Positions 32,602-42,789 of a stretch of 64,000 bases of DNA are shown here, one piece after another. Below the pieces are notes generated by a model that saw nothing but the letters and a program-made list of their open reading frames with translations, had not been told where the DNA came from and ran no database searches. Positions within the stretch are counted from its first letter, which is position 1. Each line of letters opens with the position of its first letter. The translations under genes were made by a program, and so were the position numbers. This DNA is from Devosia sp. 2618 (GTDB taxonomy: Bacteria; Pseudomonadota; Alphaproteobacteria; Rhizobiales; Devosiaceae), in NCBI RefSeq assembly GCF_040546815.1, contig NZ_JBEPOO010000001.1:1922001-1986000 (forward strand). The letters run 5' to 3'.

Positions 32602-33219
32602 CTAGCTGAAGCCGACGTAGCGGCCGGGGCGGTGGTTGGTGGCGATGATCATGTTGAGGACCAGAGCGCCGAGGATCGAGTAGATCACCCGGTCGAAGGG
32701 CAGCACGAAGAAGGCAGCCAGCAGGATCACCGCGTCGACGCCGAGCTGAAAATAGCCGGCGCGGATGCCGAAATTGTCCTGCAGGTAGAGCGCCAGGATA
32801 TTGATGCCGCCGACGCTTGCCTTGTGGCGGAACAGCGAAAGAATACCCAGCCCGATCATGCCGCCGCCGACCAAAGCGGCGAAGAGTGGATTGATGCTGG
32901 AGACGTCGATCCAGTCGGGAATGTGGGCGGTGAAAAACGACACCAGCGCCACGGAGGCGAAGGTTTTGATGGCAAAGGGCCAGCCCATGCGCAGCACCGC
33001 CAGCACGTAGAACGGCAGGTTGATGCCGAAGAACAGCCAGCCGAACGGAATGCCGGTGACGTATTGCAGCAGCAGGGCGAGACCCGCAGTGCTGCCGGTG
33101 GTGAGGATAGCGTCGGCGTAAAACACGATGCCGAGCGACACCAGCATGGTGCCGATCAGGATAGCAAAAATGTCTTCGTGCAGCTTGTGACGACTGGGGG
33201 CGGACAGGTCGGTCGTCAT
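32602..33219 (-). CDS. YitT family membrane protein
   Basis: A 205-residue integral membrane protein with about five hydrophobic segments. It has LVSLGIVFYADAILTTGSTAGLALLLQY and GINILALYLQDNFGIRAGYFQLGVDAVILL, as in the YitT/DUF161 family. The role is unknown; some members are proposed as small-molecule transporters. I chose the ATG at 33219 because it overlaps the holC stop as ATGA. Last gene of a pepA-holC-yitT run. Confidence 0.8.
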   Translation of the reverse strand: MTTDLSAPSRHKLHEDIFAILIGTMLVSLGIVFYADAILTTGSTAGLALLLQYVTGIPFGWLFFGINLPFYVLAVLRMGWPFAIKTFASVALVSFFTAHIPDWIDVSSINPLFAALVGGGMIGLGILSLFRHKASVGGINILALYLQDNFGIRAGYFQLGVDAVILLAAFFVLPFDRVIYSILGALVLNMIIATNHRPGRYVGFS

Positions 33220-33665
33220 GCCTTTTTGACCCAGCGTCCGTCTTGTTCCTGCTGCCAATAGGTCAGCGCATTGCCATCGCGCAGCGCCCGCCAGGCGAGC
33301 CGCGCTTCTGCCACCGCATCGGGGTCGTGGCCGGAAAACATATAGACGATGCGCTCATAGCCATCGGCCGATTGCGGCACAGCGCGATCGATATAGAAGC
33401 GGCAGGCTGCGCCATTGGGATTTTCAGTGCCGGTGGTGATCAGGACGGGCTGCAGCGCGTCCTGATCGTCGCCTTTTGCAAGGCCATGGGCCAGAAAGCT
33501 GTCATCGCGCCATGTCCACAGATGGGCATCGAGCGCTTCGGCGCGCTCGATGGTGCCGACCTCGACAACGGCGCGCCAGCCCCGCTCAAGGGTCTTTTCC
33601 AGCAATTGTGGAATGACCGCTTCGAGCGGGCGCGCTTCGAGGTGATAGAAAAGGACGTCGGCCAT
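33216..33665 (-). CDS. holC: DNA polymerase III subunit chi
   Basis: A 149-residue protein that begins MADVLFYHLEARPLEAVIPQLLEKTLERGWR, with DDSFLAHG and PVLITT...NGA further on, the HolC pattern. Chi joins psi to the clamp loader and binds SSB. It lies nine nt after pepA, an order common in Alphaproteobacteria. Length is typical. Confidence 0.9.
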   Translation of the reverse strand: MADVLFYHLEARPLEAVIPQLLEKTLERGWRAVVEVGTIERAEALDAHLWTWRDDSFLAHGLAKGDDQDALQPVLITTGTENPNGAACRFYIDRAVPQSADGYERIVYMFSGHDPDAVAEARLAWRALRDGNALTYWQQEQDGRWVKKA

Positions 33666-33674
33666 GGGGTGAAC

Positions 33675-35153
33675 TTAGCTTTCGTAGTAGTCCCTGACCA
33701 GCCGATCGAGCAGGGCAACACCGAAGCCTGGCGCCCAGGAGGTGTTCACATCGGAGGACCCGCCGCCAAAGGCCGTGCCGGCGATATCGAGATGAGCCCA
33801 TGGCACATTGTTGACGAAGCGCTGCAGGAACTGGGCGGCGGTGATCGAGCCAGCCGGGCGGCCGACCGAATTGCGAATGTCGGCGAACTTGGATTCGATG
33901 AGCTTGTCGTAAGTCGGCGACAGCGGCATGCGCCAGAGCTTCTCGTTGGCACTGAGGCCAGCGTTGAGCAGCTGGATCGAAAGCTCGTCATTGTTGGAGA
34001 AGAGGCCCGCATGTTCGTGGCCGAGCGCGACGACGATAGCGCCGGTGAGGGTCGCCAAGTTTATCATGAAGCGCGGCTTGAAGCGGTCCTGCGTGTACCA
34101 CAGCGCATCGGCCAGCACGAGACGGCCTTCGGCGTCGGTATTGATGACCTCGATGGTCGTACCGCTCATCGCCTTGACGATATCGCCGGGGCGCACGGCA
34201 TTGCCCGAGGGCATGTTTTCAACAAGACCAATGACGCCCACAGCATTGACCGGGGCTTTGCGGGAAGCGAGCGCCAGCATCAGGCCGGTGACGGCGGCAG
34301 CTCCACCCATATCGCCCTTCATGTCTTCCATGGATGCAGCTGGCTTTATCGAAATGCCGCCGGTGTCGAACACCACACCCTTGCCGACGAAGGCCAGCGG
34401 GGCCTGATCCGGATCGCCACCGCGCCATTGCATGACCACGAGACGCGCCGGACGGTCAGAGCCCTGCGCGACGCAGAGCAGCGAGCCCATGCCGAGCTTT
34501 TCGAGGGCTTCGGGCTCAAGGATTTCGACAGTGACGCCGAGAGCGGAGAGGTCAGAAGCACGAGCGGCGAATTCAACGGGGCCAAGGACGTTGGCCGGCT
34601 CGTTGATCAGGTCGCGCGCCAGAAGCGTGCCGTCGACTGTCGCGCCGCGATTGGCGATGGCGGTTTCAGTCGCTGCGGGATCGGCGACGTGCAGGGTGAT
34701 TTCGAGATCGCCGGCGTCTTCAGACTGGCCGGTTTTGTACTTGTCGAACTTGTAGTGGCGCAGGCGCAGACCGGCCGCGAGTTCGGCGATGGCGGCAGGG
34801 CTGGCGCCCGGTTCATCGATTATGACGGCGATATTGGTGGCGCGGGTGGCGGCCAGCTTGGCGAGCAGCGAGCCGCCTCGATCAGTCCAACCATTGAGCG
34901 GCACATCGGCCCCCGCCTTGCCGCTACCGAGGACCAGCAGGCGCTTGCCCCCTGCCCCCAGAATGTCGAGTGTCTGACCCTGCTTGCCCTTGAACGATGT
35001 AACGGACGCGGAGACCTCCCAGTCCAGACCGGTGGCCGCCCAGATGGCGGCAGCGGCGCCGGCTGGCGCTTCGTTTTCGGCAGTGTAAATGACGGTCAGG
35101 GCCGCGGCAGCTCCGGTGAGGGCAGCAACGCGGATCGAAATGGACTTGGACAT
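33675..35153 (-). CDS. pepA: Leucyl aminopeptidase (M17)
   Basis: A 492-residue cytosolic aminopeptidase. The catalytic domain shows [25 protein letters not shown] and NTDAEGRL, which supply the two-metal site and the active lysine and arginine. M17 enzymes release N-terminal amino acids from peptides and work as hexamers. It is first in the pepA-holC-yitT run, divergent from lptF. Confidence 0.95.
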   Translation of the reverse strand: MSKSISIRVAALTGAAAALTVIYTAENEAPAGAAAAIWAATGLDWEVSASVTSFKGKQGQTLDILGAGGKRLLVLGSGKAGADVPLNGWTDRGGSLLAKLAATRATNIAVIIDEPGASPAAIAELAAGLRLRHYKFDKYKTGQSEDAGDLEITLHVADPAATETAIANRGATVDGTLLARDLINEPANVLGPVEFAARASDLSALGVTVEILEPEALEKLGMGSLLCVAQGSDRPARLVVMQWRGGDPDQAPLAFVGKGVVFDTGGISIKPAASMEDMKGDMGGAAAVTGLMLALASRKAPVNAVGVIGLVENMPSGNAVRPGDIVKAMSGTTIEVINTDAEGRLVLADALWYTQDRFKPRFMINLATLTGAIVVALGHEHAGLFSNNDELSIQLLNAGLSANEKLWRMPLSPTYDKLIESKFADIRNSVGRPAGSITAAQFLQRFVNNVPWAHLDIAGTAFGGGSSDVNTSWAPGFGVALLDRLVRDYYES

Positions 35154-35353
35154 TGGGAGGCCTTGGTGGGCTGTGCGGACAGAGACGCCGAACGACGTTG
35201 ATCCTTACATTGAGGTCTTTGCCGCCCGCGTCAATCCCGCAACAGACGCCACAACAAAACGTGGGCGGGCTGGCCACGACCTTGTATCGGCAGGCAAACT
35301 CCATCAAGGTCCGGCCGATCCGAAGACTCGCCTGAAAGCGTTGGCACGACCGT

Positions 35354-36424
35354 ATGAGAAGACTGACGGCCTATCTGTCGCGCCTGTTTGCCACGGATGC
35401 CATTATCCTGTTCGGCATCGTGTGTTTCCTGCTCTGGCTGGTCAATTGCCTGCGGGCGTTTGACGTCATTTCGGTCAAGGGACAGAGCATTTTGGTGCTG
35501 GGCTGGCAGGCGCTTTTGACCATGCCACAGCTGGCCACGGCGTTCTTTTACATCTGCATCGGCATCGGGCTGGCACGGGCGCTGCAAGCGCTGCAGGCCA
35601 ATCGCGAATTGCACATCATTCACACCAGCCACGGCATGGGATCGCTATGGCGCGCCAGCGCTTTCGTGACGGCTATTGCGGTGCTGTGCGCGCTGTTTCT
35701 GTCGAATTTCCTCGAGCCCTACGCCAATCGCCGCCTGAACGTGCTCAACGCGGAAGTCGCGGCCGATATGGTGAGTTCGACGCTGCGGCCGGGGCGCTTC
35801 ACGCAGATTACGCCGGGCGTTGTTTTGTTGATCGGTAGTCGCGGTGACAGCGGCGAAATCAGTGAGTTCTTCGCCGATGACCGGCGCGATCCCGAGATGC
35901 GCCGTACCTACATCGCCGAGTCGGCCAAGGTTTCGTCGGACGGAAAAGATTACGTGCTTGAGCTTCGCAATGGATCGCTACAGAGCAGCGGTGTCGATGG
36001 CCGGTTCACCGAGATTTCGTTCGACCGCTACGACGTGAACGTCGACCGCCTGTCGCAGCCGCTGGCCAAAATTGACCCGCGCGCCGAGCAGGACACCGTG
36101 CAGTTGATCATGACCTCGATGGAATCGGGGAAATGGCGCAAAGGCACCGACAGCATGATCATCAACCGCCTCGCCGAGGGGCTGCGGGTGATCGGCATTG
36201 CCATGGTCGTGCTGGCCATGATGGCGTTCCCGAGCGGCAAGCGCTCGCGCTTCATGGTGCCGATGGAAGCGGTTGTGCTGCTGATCGCCTTTGGCGAGCG
36301 CGGTATCAGCGCCTATAGCCCGCTGGGCGGCGCTACCGGTGCGGTGGTATTGATCGTGGTTGCCGGAGCGGCGCTGTTCTGGCGCACCAGACCACGGCGC
36401 ATCCCCATGGCGGTGACGGCATGA
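35354..36424 (+). CDS. lptF: LPS export permease LptF
   Basis: A 356-residue inner-membrane protein with three membrane helices at each end and a periplasmic beta-jellyroll domain between (about residues 120-260). LSNFLEPYANRRLN and the C-terminal GERGISAYSP match LptF. With LptG and two LptB ATPases it extracts lipopolysaccharide from the inner membrane. The TGA at 36422 overlaps the lptG ATG as ATGA. It is first in a run that also codes for LptD and SurA. Confidence 0.92.
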   Translation: MRRLTAYLSRLFATDAIILFGIVCFLLWLVNCLRAFDVISVKGQSILVLGWQALLTMPQLATAFFYICIGIGLARALQALQANRELHIIHTSHGMGSLWRASAFVTAIAVLCALFLSNFLEPYANRRLNVLNAEVAADMVSSTLRPGRFTQITPGVVLLIGSRGDSGEISEFFADDRRDPEMRRTYIAESAKVSSDGKDYVLELRNGSLQSSGVDGRFTEISFDRYDVNVDRLSQPLAKIDPRAEQDTVQLIMTSMESGKWRKGTDSMIINRLAEGLRVIGIAMVVLAMMAFPSGKRSRFMVPMEAVVLLIAFGERGISAYSPLGGATGAVVLIVVAGAALFWRTRPRRIPMAVTA

Positions 36425-37491
36425 ACCGCATCGACTGGATCGTGCTGAATCGCGTCGGTAGCCGCATCCTCGTGACGGTGCTGATTTTCTACGGGCTGAT
36501 CGCGCTGGTAGAATCGCTCGACACTTGGCGGTTCAATTTTGTCGCCAGCAATAATGGCGTGCCGCTGGCGATCGTCATGGTGGCGGCGAGCGCGGTCAAA
36601 TGGACCATCAAGACGCTGCCGGTGACCGTATTGATGGGCGCCATTCTGGGCTTTATCGATCTCAAGGCGCGGCACGAGCTGACGGTGATCTATGCCAGCG
36701 GCGTATCGATCTGGCGGGCTGTGCGGGCGCCAGTGATCGGGCTGATCGTGGTGAGCCTGATGATCTCGCTTGGGCTCGAAACGGTGAGCGCGCAGATCAA
36801 CCGCCAGCTCAACCCTACCCCGCCGGGTGAAACCACCATGCTGACGCCGCGCGGCGAGGTGTGGCTTGAGCAGCGCAGCGGGGACGCCCACTATATCCTG
36901 ATGGCCAAGAGCATGGACCCTGACCAGGGGCTTTTGGGCAATGTGACGCTGTTTCATATATCCGGCAGTGCCGACGAGCGCGTCGAAGCAGCGGAAGCGC
37001 AGCTGGAGGATGGGACGTGGACGCTGACCAAGGCCGTGGTGCGCAATGCGGACCGGCCGGCGCAAACCGTGGCGAGTTATGTGGTTCCCACCATGTCGTC
37101 GCGGGCGGAACTGGGGCTGCAATTGTCGTCGCCCGAGGACATGACATTTTTCGAGTTGAGCGCGCTTTTACAGGCCGGCGTGGCCGATCCGAGCATCCGC
37201 TCTGCGGCCACGATGCGGCTGATCAAGCTGCTGTCGCTACCGCTTGTGTTGATCGGCTCACTGTTCATTGCTTTTGCGTTTACCGCAGGTTATCGAAGAA
37301 GCTCTAATTATGGTCCTGCGGTTCTCTACGGGATCGTTCTTGGGTTCGTTGTATTCGTGATTACCGAGATGGCCGACCGTGCCGGGTCGTCCGGCGTTCT
37401 TGACCCCACGTTTGCGGCAGTTGGACCGGCGTTTGTAGCCATTGTCATTGGCGTGACAGTGTTGCTGCACAAGGAAGACGGGCGAACGTGA
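36421..37491 (+). CDS. lptG: LPS export permease LptG
   Basis: A 356-residue partner of LptF with the same topology: three helices, periplasmic domain, three helices. Recognised parts are LIALVESLDTWRFN, MGAILGFIDLKARHELTVIYASG and VLIGSLFIAFAFTAGYRR. Its stop overlaps the lptD start (GTGA), so all three export genes are coupled. Confidence 0.92.
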   Translation: MNRIDWIVLNRVGSRILVTVLIFYGLIALVESLDTWRFNFVASNNGVPLAIVMVAASAVKWTIKTLPVTVLMGAILGFIDLKARHELTVIYASGVSIWRAVRAPVIGLIVVSLMISLGLETVSAQINRQLNPTPPGETTMLTPRGEVWLEQRSGDAHYILMAKSMDPDQGLLGNVTLFHISGSADERVEAAEAQLEDGTWTLTKAVVRNADRPAQTVASYVVPTMSSRAELGLQLSSPEDMTFFELSALLQAGVADPSIRSAATMRLIKLLSLPLVLIGSLFIAFAFTAGYRRSSNYGPAVLYGIVLGFVVFVITEMADRAGSSGVLDPTFAAVGPAFVAIVIGVTVLLHKEDGRT

Positions 37492-39782
37492 CGATGAAGG
37501 CGAAAGCCAAAAGCGGGAAAACTGCGTTCCGTCTGGCCGTGGCCAGCGGCGCGTTTATGCTCGCTTTGTCATCAGTCGCTTATGCGCAGCTGGTCCCGCG
37601 CGACCTGTTCACAGCTCGTATAAGTCAATCGGCGCCTTTGGGCGTCGAAGCGAACGGGCTGACATTTAATGCCGATACCAACACGATTACCGCGAGCGGT
37701 GATGTCGTGTTGAAGCAGGACGGCTATACCCTGACCGGGCAAAGCCTCACCTATAAACGCGCGTCCAACGAAGTGTCGTTTGCCGGCGCCGTGATCATCG
37801 TTGACCCCTCCGGTAACGTGTTGGAGGCGCAAGACTTTCAGCTCACTGGCGGCATGAAGCTGGCGTTTATTCAGGCGCTGACGATTCGAACCTATGACGG
37901 CGCGCGGATAACGGCCGATAGCGCGGATTACGACGAAGCTCTTCGGACAATCCTGCAAAACGCGACTTACACCCCATGTGGCGAGTGTATCGATGCGCAG
38001 GGACGCCGTATTGGCTGGTCCGTCAGCGCACAGCGCGTCACCTACAATGCCGTAGATGGCTCCCTGCAGCTTGAGCAGCCTAGCCTGGCTTTGCTTGGTG
38101 TGCCGGTAGCATGGCTTCCCTATCTTTGGCTGCCCGATACGAGCGACAACGCGCTCGCCAATCTGCCAACGCCGAATATCGATTCAAGCGACCAGATTGG
38201 CATTAAAGCGGAAATCCCTTTCACTGCCTACTCCAACCGCTGGACCGACATTATCCTGACGCCAACTTTGTTGACGCGGCAGAGCTTCCTGATGGGCGTC
38301 GAATGGCGCCAGCGGTTTGACGCTGGCTCGTTCCGCATCAAGGCAAGCGGTTTATACCAGCTGGATCAGTCTGCATTCACCTTCGCTGATGCCAAACGCG
38401 ACTGGCGCGGGGCGCTGCAGACATCGGGCAGTTTCCGTCCCGTCACAGACTGGACGGTTGGCTGGAGCTACACGGCTTTTACCGATCCGGCATACCTGAC
38501 GGACTATCGGATGACCCGCAGTGAATCCTCGGTTAACGAGGTTTACGCGACGCATTTGACGTCAGATACGTTCTTTGATCTCCGCGTGCAGCAGTTCAAC
38601 CGACTGGGCAATCATGGTCCTGTAGCACAAGGCCAGCAAGCAAGAGCTGTCCCCACTGTTCGGTTCGAGCATATCGAAGACCTGGGTCCGGGCCTCGGGC
38701 GGCTTGAAATCAGTGGACGTCTTCTCGGTGTTCAACGCGACTATGGTAGCCGTCTAAGCCGAAACGGCGTGCCCTATGTCCTCGGCTATGAGGGCAACAA
38801 ACAGCATGCGAGTTTGCAGGCTGGATGGCAGACGCAGTGGATTGGTGCTGCTGGTTTCGTCGCTACGCCTTACCTCGGCGGTCGCGCAGACTTTGCGTAT
38901 TATGACGGGACGAGCCCGATTGGGCCAGGCGAGACGACGCTGTGGAGCGCTACGCCGATTGCGGCGATGGATGTGCGGTTCCCGATGGCGGCCAATGATG
39001 GATCGACGGTGCATCTGATCGAACCCATCGTGCAGTTGGCCTATCGCGGCTCGGACGTGACGGCCGTCGGCATCACCAATGATGATTCCCAGAGTTTCGT
39101 GTTCGATGACACGAATTTGTTCAGCTACAACCGCTTCTCGGGCAATGACCGTCAGGAGACGGGCCTGCGCGCCAATGTTGGCGGGCGTTATCAGGCCAAT
39201 TTCGCCGATGGCGGCTATTTCGAAGTCGTGGCCGGACAGTCATTCCTTCTCGCAGGCGAGAACGCCTTTGCTGCGGCTGATCCTGCGCAGACGGGCGTAG
39301 GCGCGGGGCTTGATGCAACCGCATCCTATGCGGTGCTTGGCGCTTATGGCTCGTTTGTTCCGGGCTTCAAAGCTGGCGGCAAACTGCAGGTCGATACGTC
39401 GGATTTCAGCGTTGCGCGCGCCGGACTGGGTGCCAGCTACTCCAACGACGGCTACTCGGCTGACTTCAGCTACACCTATCTCCCAGCCAATACCGATGGC
39501 GGAATCCTCAAGGATCAGCACGAAATCGGGGGCGAAATTGGGGTTCCAGTGGCGGACTACTGGACCGTCAAGGCCAGCACGTATTGGGACCTGGCATCCA
39601 ATACCTGGCTGCAGGTCGGCGGCGGCGTGGTCTATGACGACGGCTATCTGGTCATGGGCGGCCATGTCACACGGAATGGCCCGACACACGACAAGCCGGA
39701 CGACACGCGCTTCACCGCGACGTTCCGCGTGAAGGCTCCGGCCGGCCTTGATGTCGGCTACAATGGGCGGGTTGCCCGCTAG
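37488..39782 (+). CDS. lptD: LPS-assembly outer-membrane protein LptD
   Basis: A 764-residue outer-membrane protein. Residues 1-34 are a signal peptide (ending SSVAYAQ), about 45-145 an OstA/LptA-like jellyroll (LTFNADTNTITASGDVVLKQ), and from about 175 the large beta-barrel. It inserts lipopolysaccharide into the outer leaflet with LptE. The only cysteines are a C164-x2-C167 pair; the C-terminal cysteine pair of the E. coli protein is absent. The GTG at 37488 overlaps the lptG stop; an ATG at 37494 is possible. Confidence 0.92.
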   Translation: MTMKAKAKSGKTAFRLAVASGAFMLALSSVAYAQLVPRDLFTARISQSAPLGVEANGLTFNADTNTITASGDVVLKQDGYTLTGQSLTYKRASNEVSFAGAVIIVDPSGNVLEAQDFQLTGGMKLAFIQALTIRTYDGARITADSADYDEALRTILQNATYTPCGECIDAQGRRIGWSVSAQRVTYNAVDGSLQLEQPSLALLGVPVAWLPYLWLPDTSDNALANLPTPNIDSSDQIGIKAEIPFTAYSNRWTDIILTPTLLTRQSFLMGVEWRQRFDAGSFRIKASGLYQLDQSAFTFADAKRDWRGALQTSGSFRPVTDWTVGWSYTAFTDPAYLTDYRMTRSESSVNEVYATHLTSDTFFDLRVQQFNRLGNHGPVAQGQQARAVPTVRFEHIEDLGPGLGRLEISGRLLGVQRDYGSRLSRNGVPYVLGYEGNKQHASLQAGWQTQWIGAAGFVATPYLGGRADFAYYDGTSPIGPGETTLWSATPIAAMDVRFPMAANDGSTVHLIEPIVQLAYRGSDVTAVGITNDDSQSFVFDDTNLFSYNRFSGNDRQETGLRANVGGRYQANFADGGYFEVVAGQSFLLAGENAFAAADPAQTGVGAGLDATASYAVLGAYGSFVPGFKAGGKLQVDTSDFSVARAGLGASYSNDGYSADFSYTYLPANTDGGILKDQHEIGGEIGVPVADYWTVKASTYWDLASNTWLQVGGGVVYDDGYLVMGGHVTRNGPTHDKPDDTRFTATFRVKAPAGLDVGYNGRVAR

Positions 39783-39866
39783 TATCGGATTTTGGCCTCA
39801 TTCATGGGGCAATTGACAGCGTGCCCTTCCCCCCTCATTGAGGGGGTGTAATTTGACGCGAGGCGG

Positions 39867-40775
39867 ATGACAAAGATGGCCAATGGTTTTTGGGGGCGCG
39901 CAATCAGCGCCGTTATCGTAGCGGTGATGCTGACTATTGGCGCCGCCGCGCCGAGTTTTGCGCAGAGCGTTCGCGTCAGCGTGAACGGCACGCCGATCAC
40001 CGACTCGCAGATTGCCCAGCGCGTGCGGTTGTTTGCCATCGAGGGCAACAAGACAGGCTCGCGTGGCGCTACGGATCAGTTGATCGATGAAGCCATCCAG
40101 CTGGCGGAGGCCAAGCGCCTGGGGATCACCGTCACCAATGCCCAGATCGATGATGCTTTGCAGCAGATCGCTCGCAACATGAATGTCAGCAAGGACAAGC
40201 TGATCGGGCTGTTGCAGCAGGGTGGCGTTGGCATGGACACACTGCGCGATCGCCTTCGCGCCGCCATTGCCTGGAATGCCGTGACCGAGCAGGCGATCAT
40301 GCCACAGGTTCAGGTTTCTGATCTGCAACTCGACCAGCAGGCGGCCAGCAAGGTTCAAACCTACCAGACCTTCGATTACATCCTCAAAGAGATCATCTTT
40401 GTCGGCGCGGGTTCCAGCGGTCGGACCGGTCAGGCCAATAACTATCGCTCCAAGTTTGCTGGCTGCGACAGTGCAGTGAACCTGTCGATGGGCTTTACCG
40501 ATGCTGCCGTGATCGATGTTGGTCGTCGCCATGCAACGCAGCTGCCAGAAGCCATTGCCAAAGAACTGGCCGGCCTCAACGTTGGCGGCATCACCAAGCC
40601 ACGCGTGGTTGGAACGGGCGTTTCGATGCTCGCCGTTTGCGAGAAGGTGCAGGCGCAGGACCTGACCTTCATCAAGAGCGACCTGCGCGCCGATGCTGGT
40701 AACGCTGCCCTCAAGGGTCAGGTCACCACCTATCTGGCAGACCTGCGCAAGAGCGCAAAAATCATCTACAACTAA
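39867..40775 (+). CDS. surA: SurA-like periplasmic chaperone/peptidyl-prolyl isomerase
   Basis: A 302-residue secreted protein. The signal peptide ends at APSFAQS (about residue 33). The SurA N-terminal helical domain follows (VSVNGTPITDSQIAQR, TDQLIDEAIQLAEAKRLGITVT), then one short parvulin-like domain (about 165-260) with cysteines C200 and C258 that could pair. SurA escorts outer-membrane proteins such as LptD. A small GC hairpin at 39830-39846 lies before the gene, and an intrinsic terminator follows. An ATG at 39876 is an alternative start. Confidence 0.82.
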   Translation: MTKMANGFWGRAISAVIVAVMLTIGAAAPSFAQSVRVSVNGTPITDSQIAQRVRLFAIEGNKTGSRGATDQLIDEAIQLAEAKRLGITVTNAQIDDALQQIARNMNVSKDKLIGLLQQGGVGMDTLRDRLRAAIAWNAVTEQAIMPQVQVSDLQLDQQAASKVQTYQTFDYILKEIIFVGAGSSGRTGQANNYRSKFAGCDSAVNLSMGFTDAAVIDVGRRHATQLPEAIAKELAGLNVGGITKPRVVGTGVSMLAVCEKVQAQDLTFIKSDLRADAGNAALKGQVTTYLADLRKSAKIIYN

Positions 40776-40782
40776 GCAGAAC

Positions 40783-40805
40783 GGGCCGCTTCGGCGGCCC
40801 TTTTT
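40783..40805 (+). terminator. Intrinsic terminator between surA and pdxA
   Basis: GGGCCGC (40783-40789) and GCGGCCC (40794-40800) with a TTCG loop are followed by TTTTT. It sits within an otherwise co-directional run, so pdxA-rsmA may have a separate promoter or rely on read-through. Confidence 0.88.
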
Positions 40806-40828
40806 GTCTGTTCTCCGACGGGGCTGAG

Positions 40829-41827
40829 ATGAACAAGCCGCTGGCCATCAGCATGGGTGAGCCTGCGGGCGTCGGCCCGGATATAGCATTGTCACTTTAT
40901 GCACGGCGCGCCGAACTGGCGCTGCCGGCATTTTGCATTTTTGGGCATGTCGAATTTCTGAAATTGCGCGCCGAACGATTGGGGCTGAAGCTCGATATCG
41001 TGAAGGTTGCGCCAGAAGAGGCCGCTGCGGCGTTTGGCGAGGCGCTGCCGGTTGTTGACGTTGCGGGGCTCGTTCCGGATCAGCCAGGCGAGATTTCGGC
41101 GGTTTCGGGTGGCGTGGTAATCCGTTCCATTGAAGCGGCGGTGCGTGCGACTTTGACCGGTGGATGCCGTGCGCTGGTGACGGCGCCGATCCACAAGGGT
41201 GCACTTTACAATGTCGGGTTCCGCCATCCCGGCCATACCGAGTTTCTGGCCGAGTTGTGCGCCAATGGCGGCACGGTGCCACTGCCGGTGATGATGCTGG
41301 CGCATGGTGGGCTGCGGGCGGTGCCGGTGACCATCCATGTGCCGATCCGCGACGTGCCGGATCTGCTGACCAAGGAATTGATTGTGAATACCATTCGGGT
41401 TGTGGCCCATGACCTGCGGAACCGGTTTGGCATAGCCAATCCGCGTATCGGGGTGGCCGGTCTGAACCCGCATGCGGGCGAAGGCGGTGCTATCGGCCGA
41501 GAGGAACTGGAGATCGTCGGACCGGCCGTGGCGCAGTTGCAGTTCGAGGGGATCGGGGTCGAAGGCCCCCTGCCCGCGGATACTCTGTTTTATCCCTCAC
41601 ACTGGGCGCGCTACGACGCAGTGGTTGCGATGTATCACGATCAGGCGCTGATCCCGATCAAGACCGTGGCCTTCGAGGACGCGGTCAACGTGACGCTGGG
41701 CCTTCCCATCGTGCGGACGTCGCCCGACCATGGCACGGCTTTTGACCTGGCGGGAACGGGGCGCGCTTCACCCGCCAGCTTTTTGGCCGCGATCAGGATG
41801 GCGGATGCCATGACGGCCGCACAATGA
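40829..41827 (+). CDS. pdxA: 4-hydroxythreonine-4-phosphate dehydrogenase
   Basis: A 332-residue enzyme that starts [19 protein letters not shown]. It carries [27 protein letters not shown] with the zinc-binding histidines, and [14 protein letters not shown]. It oxidises 4-phosphohydroxy-L-threonine in pyridoxal phosphate synthesis. Its stop overlaps the rsmA start (ATGA), the usual pdxA-rsmA pairing. Confidence 0.95.
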   Translation: MNKPLAISMGEPAGVGPDIALSLYARRAELALPAFCIFGHVEFLKLRAERLGLKLDIVKVAPEEAAAAFGEALPVVDVAGLVPDQPGEISAVSGGVVIRSIEAAVRATLTGGCRALVTAPIHKGALYNVGFRHPGHTEFLAELCANGGTVPLPVMMLAHGGLRAVPVTIHVPIRDVPDLLTKELIVNTIRVVAHDLRNRFGIANPRIGVAGLNPHAGEGGAIGREELEIVGPAVAQLQFEGIGVEGPLPADTLFYPSHWARYDAVVAMYHDQALIPIKTVAFEDAVNVTLGLPIVRTSPDHGTAFDLAGTGRASPASFLAAIRMADAMTAAQ

Positions 41828-42672
41828 GCCAGATCGATAATCTGCCACCGCTGCGCGAAGTCATCGCGGAACATGGGCTACGCGCCAAAAAGGAGCTCGG
41901 GCAAAACTTCCTGCTCGACCTTAACCTGACGTCGCGCATTGCGCGGGTTGCGGGGCCGCTGGAGGGCTATCGCGTCATTGAGGTTGGTCCTGGCCCCGGC
42001 GGGCTGACACGGGCGCTCCTGGCTGAGGGCGCACGTGAAGTGATCGCCATCGAACGCGATGCGCGTGCCCTGCCGGCGCTGGCGCAGATCGCCGAGGCCT
42101 ATCCGGGTCGTCTGACGGTGATCAGCGGCGATGCGATGGAAATGGACTATCGCCTGCTGGCGGATGGTCCGACGCGCATCATTGCCAATCTGCCCTACAA
42201 TATTGCGACGCCGTTGCTGACGGGCTGGCTGACCATGGACCCGTGGCCATCGTTCTTTGAGAGCCTGACGCTGATGTTCCAGCGCGAGGTTGCCGAGCGT
42301 ATCTGTGCGCATGCCCATGACGATGCCTATGGACGGCTGGGCGTGCTGGCGGGCTGGCGCACCGATGCGCGGATTGCCTTCAATGTGGGTCGGCAGGCGT
42401 TTGTCCCACCACCGAACGTGACTTCGGCCGTGGTGCATCTCAAGCCAAAGGCGATCGGCGACGATGTGACGGTCAAGGATCTCGAACACATTACACGTGC
42501 GGCCTTTGGGCAGCGGCGCAAGATGGTTCGGCAGAGCCTCAAGGCGGCCGGTGTGCCGGTTGAGGGACTGCTGGCGGCTGCGGGGCTCAAGGGCGATGAG
42601 CGGGCTGAGGAACTGGATGTGGCGACGTTCCTCGCCATGGCGCGAGCTTTGCCGGCATTGAGGCGGGGGTAG
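41824..42672 (+). CDS. rsmA: 16S rRNA dimethyladenosine transferase
   Basis: A 282-residue methyltransferase (KsgA). [14 protein letters not shown], the SAM-binding [16 protein letters not shown] and the catalytic [11 protein letters not shown] are present. It dimethylates two adenines near the 3' end of 16S rRNA late in 30S assembly. It starts inside the pdxA stop codon. A REP-like unit follows. Confidence 0.95.
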   Translation: MSQIDNLPPLREVIAEHGLRAKKELGQNFLLDLNLTSRIARVAGPLEGYRVIEVGPGPGGLTRALLAEGAREVIAIERDARALPALAQIAEAYPGRLTVISGDAMEMDYRLLADGPTRIIANLPYNIATPLLTGWLTMDPWPSFFESLTLMFQREVAERICAHAHDDAYGRLGVLAGWRTDARIAFNVGRQAFVPPPNVTSAVVHLKPKAIGDDVTVKDLEHITRAAFGQRRKMVRQSLKAAGVPVEGLLAAAGLKGDERAEELDVATFLAMARALPALRRG

Positions 42673-42731
42673 AGCGTTCTTGCCGGTTTCTGTCGGGTGC
42701 GAGACGTCCCATTGCATCTCGCCCGGTAAAG

Positions 42732-42781
42732 GCCCCCTCACCCGGCGCTGCGCGCCGACCTCTCCCCCGAGGGGCGAGGTG
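42732..42781. repeat. Single unit of the BIME-like family
   Basis: GCCCCCTCACCCGGCG...CGAGGGGCGAGGTG resembles the right-hand unit at 27470-27523, with a GGCGCTGCGCGCC central hairpin. It lies between rsmA and the convergent MFS gene. Confidence 0.65.
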
Positions 42782-42789
42782 AAGAAGGG

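Noticed and set aside
33243..35201. 652-codon plus-strand frame across holC and pepA
   Set aside because: It spans two real genes and their junction on the other strand; an antisense shadow.
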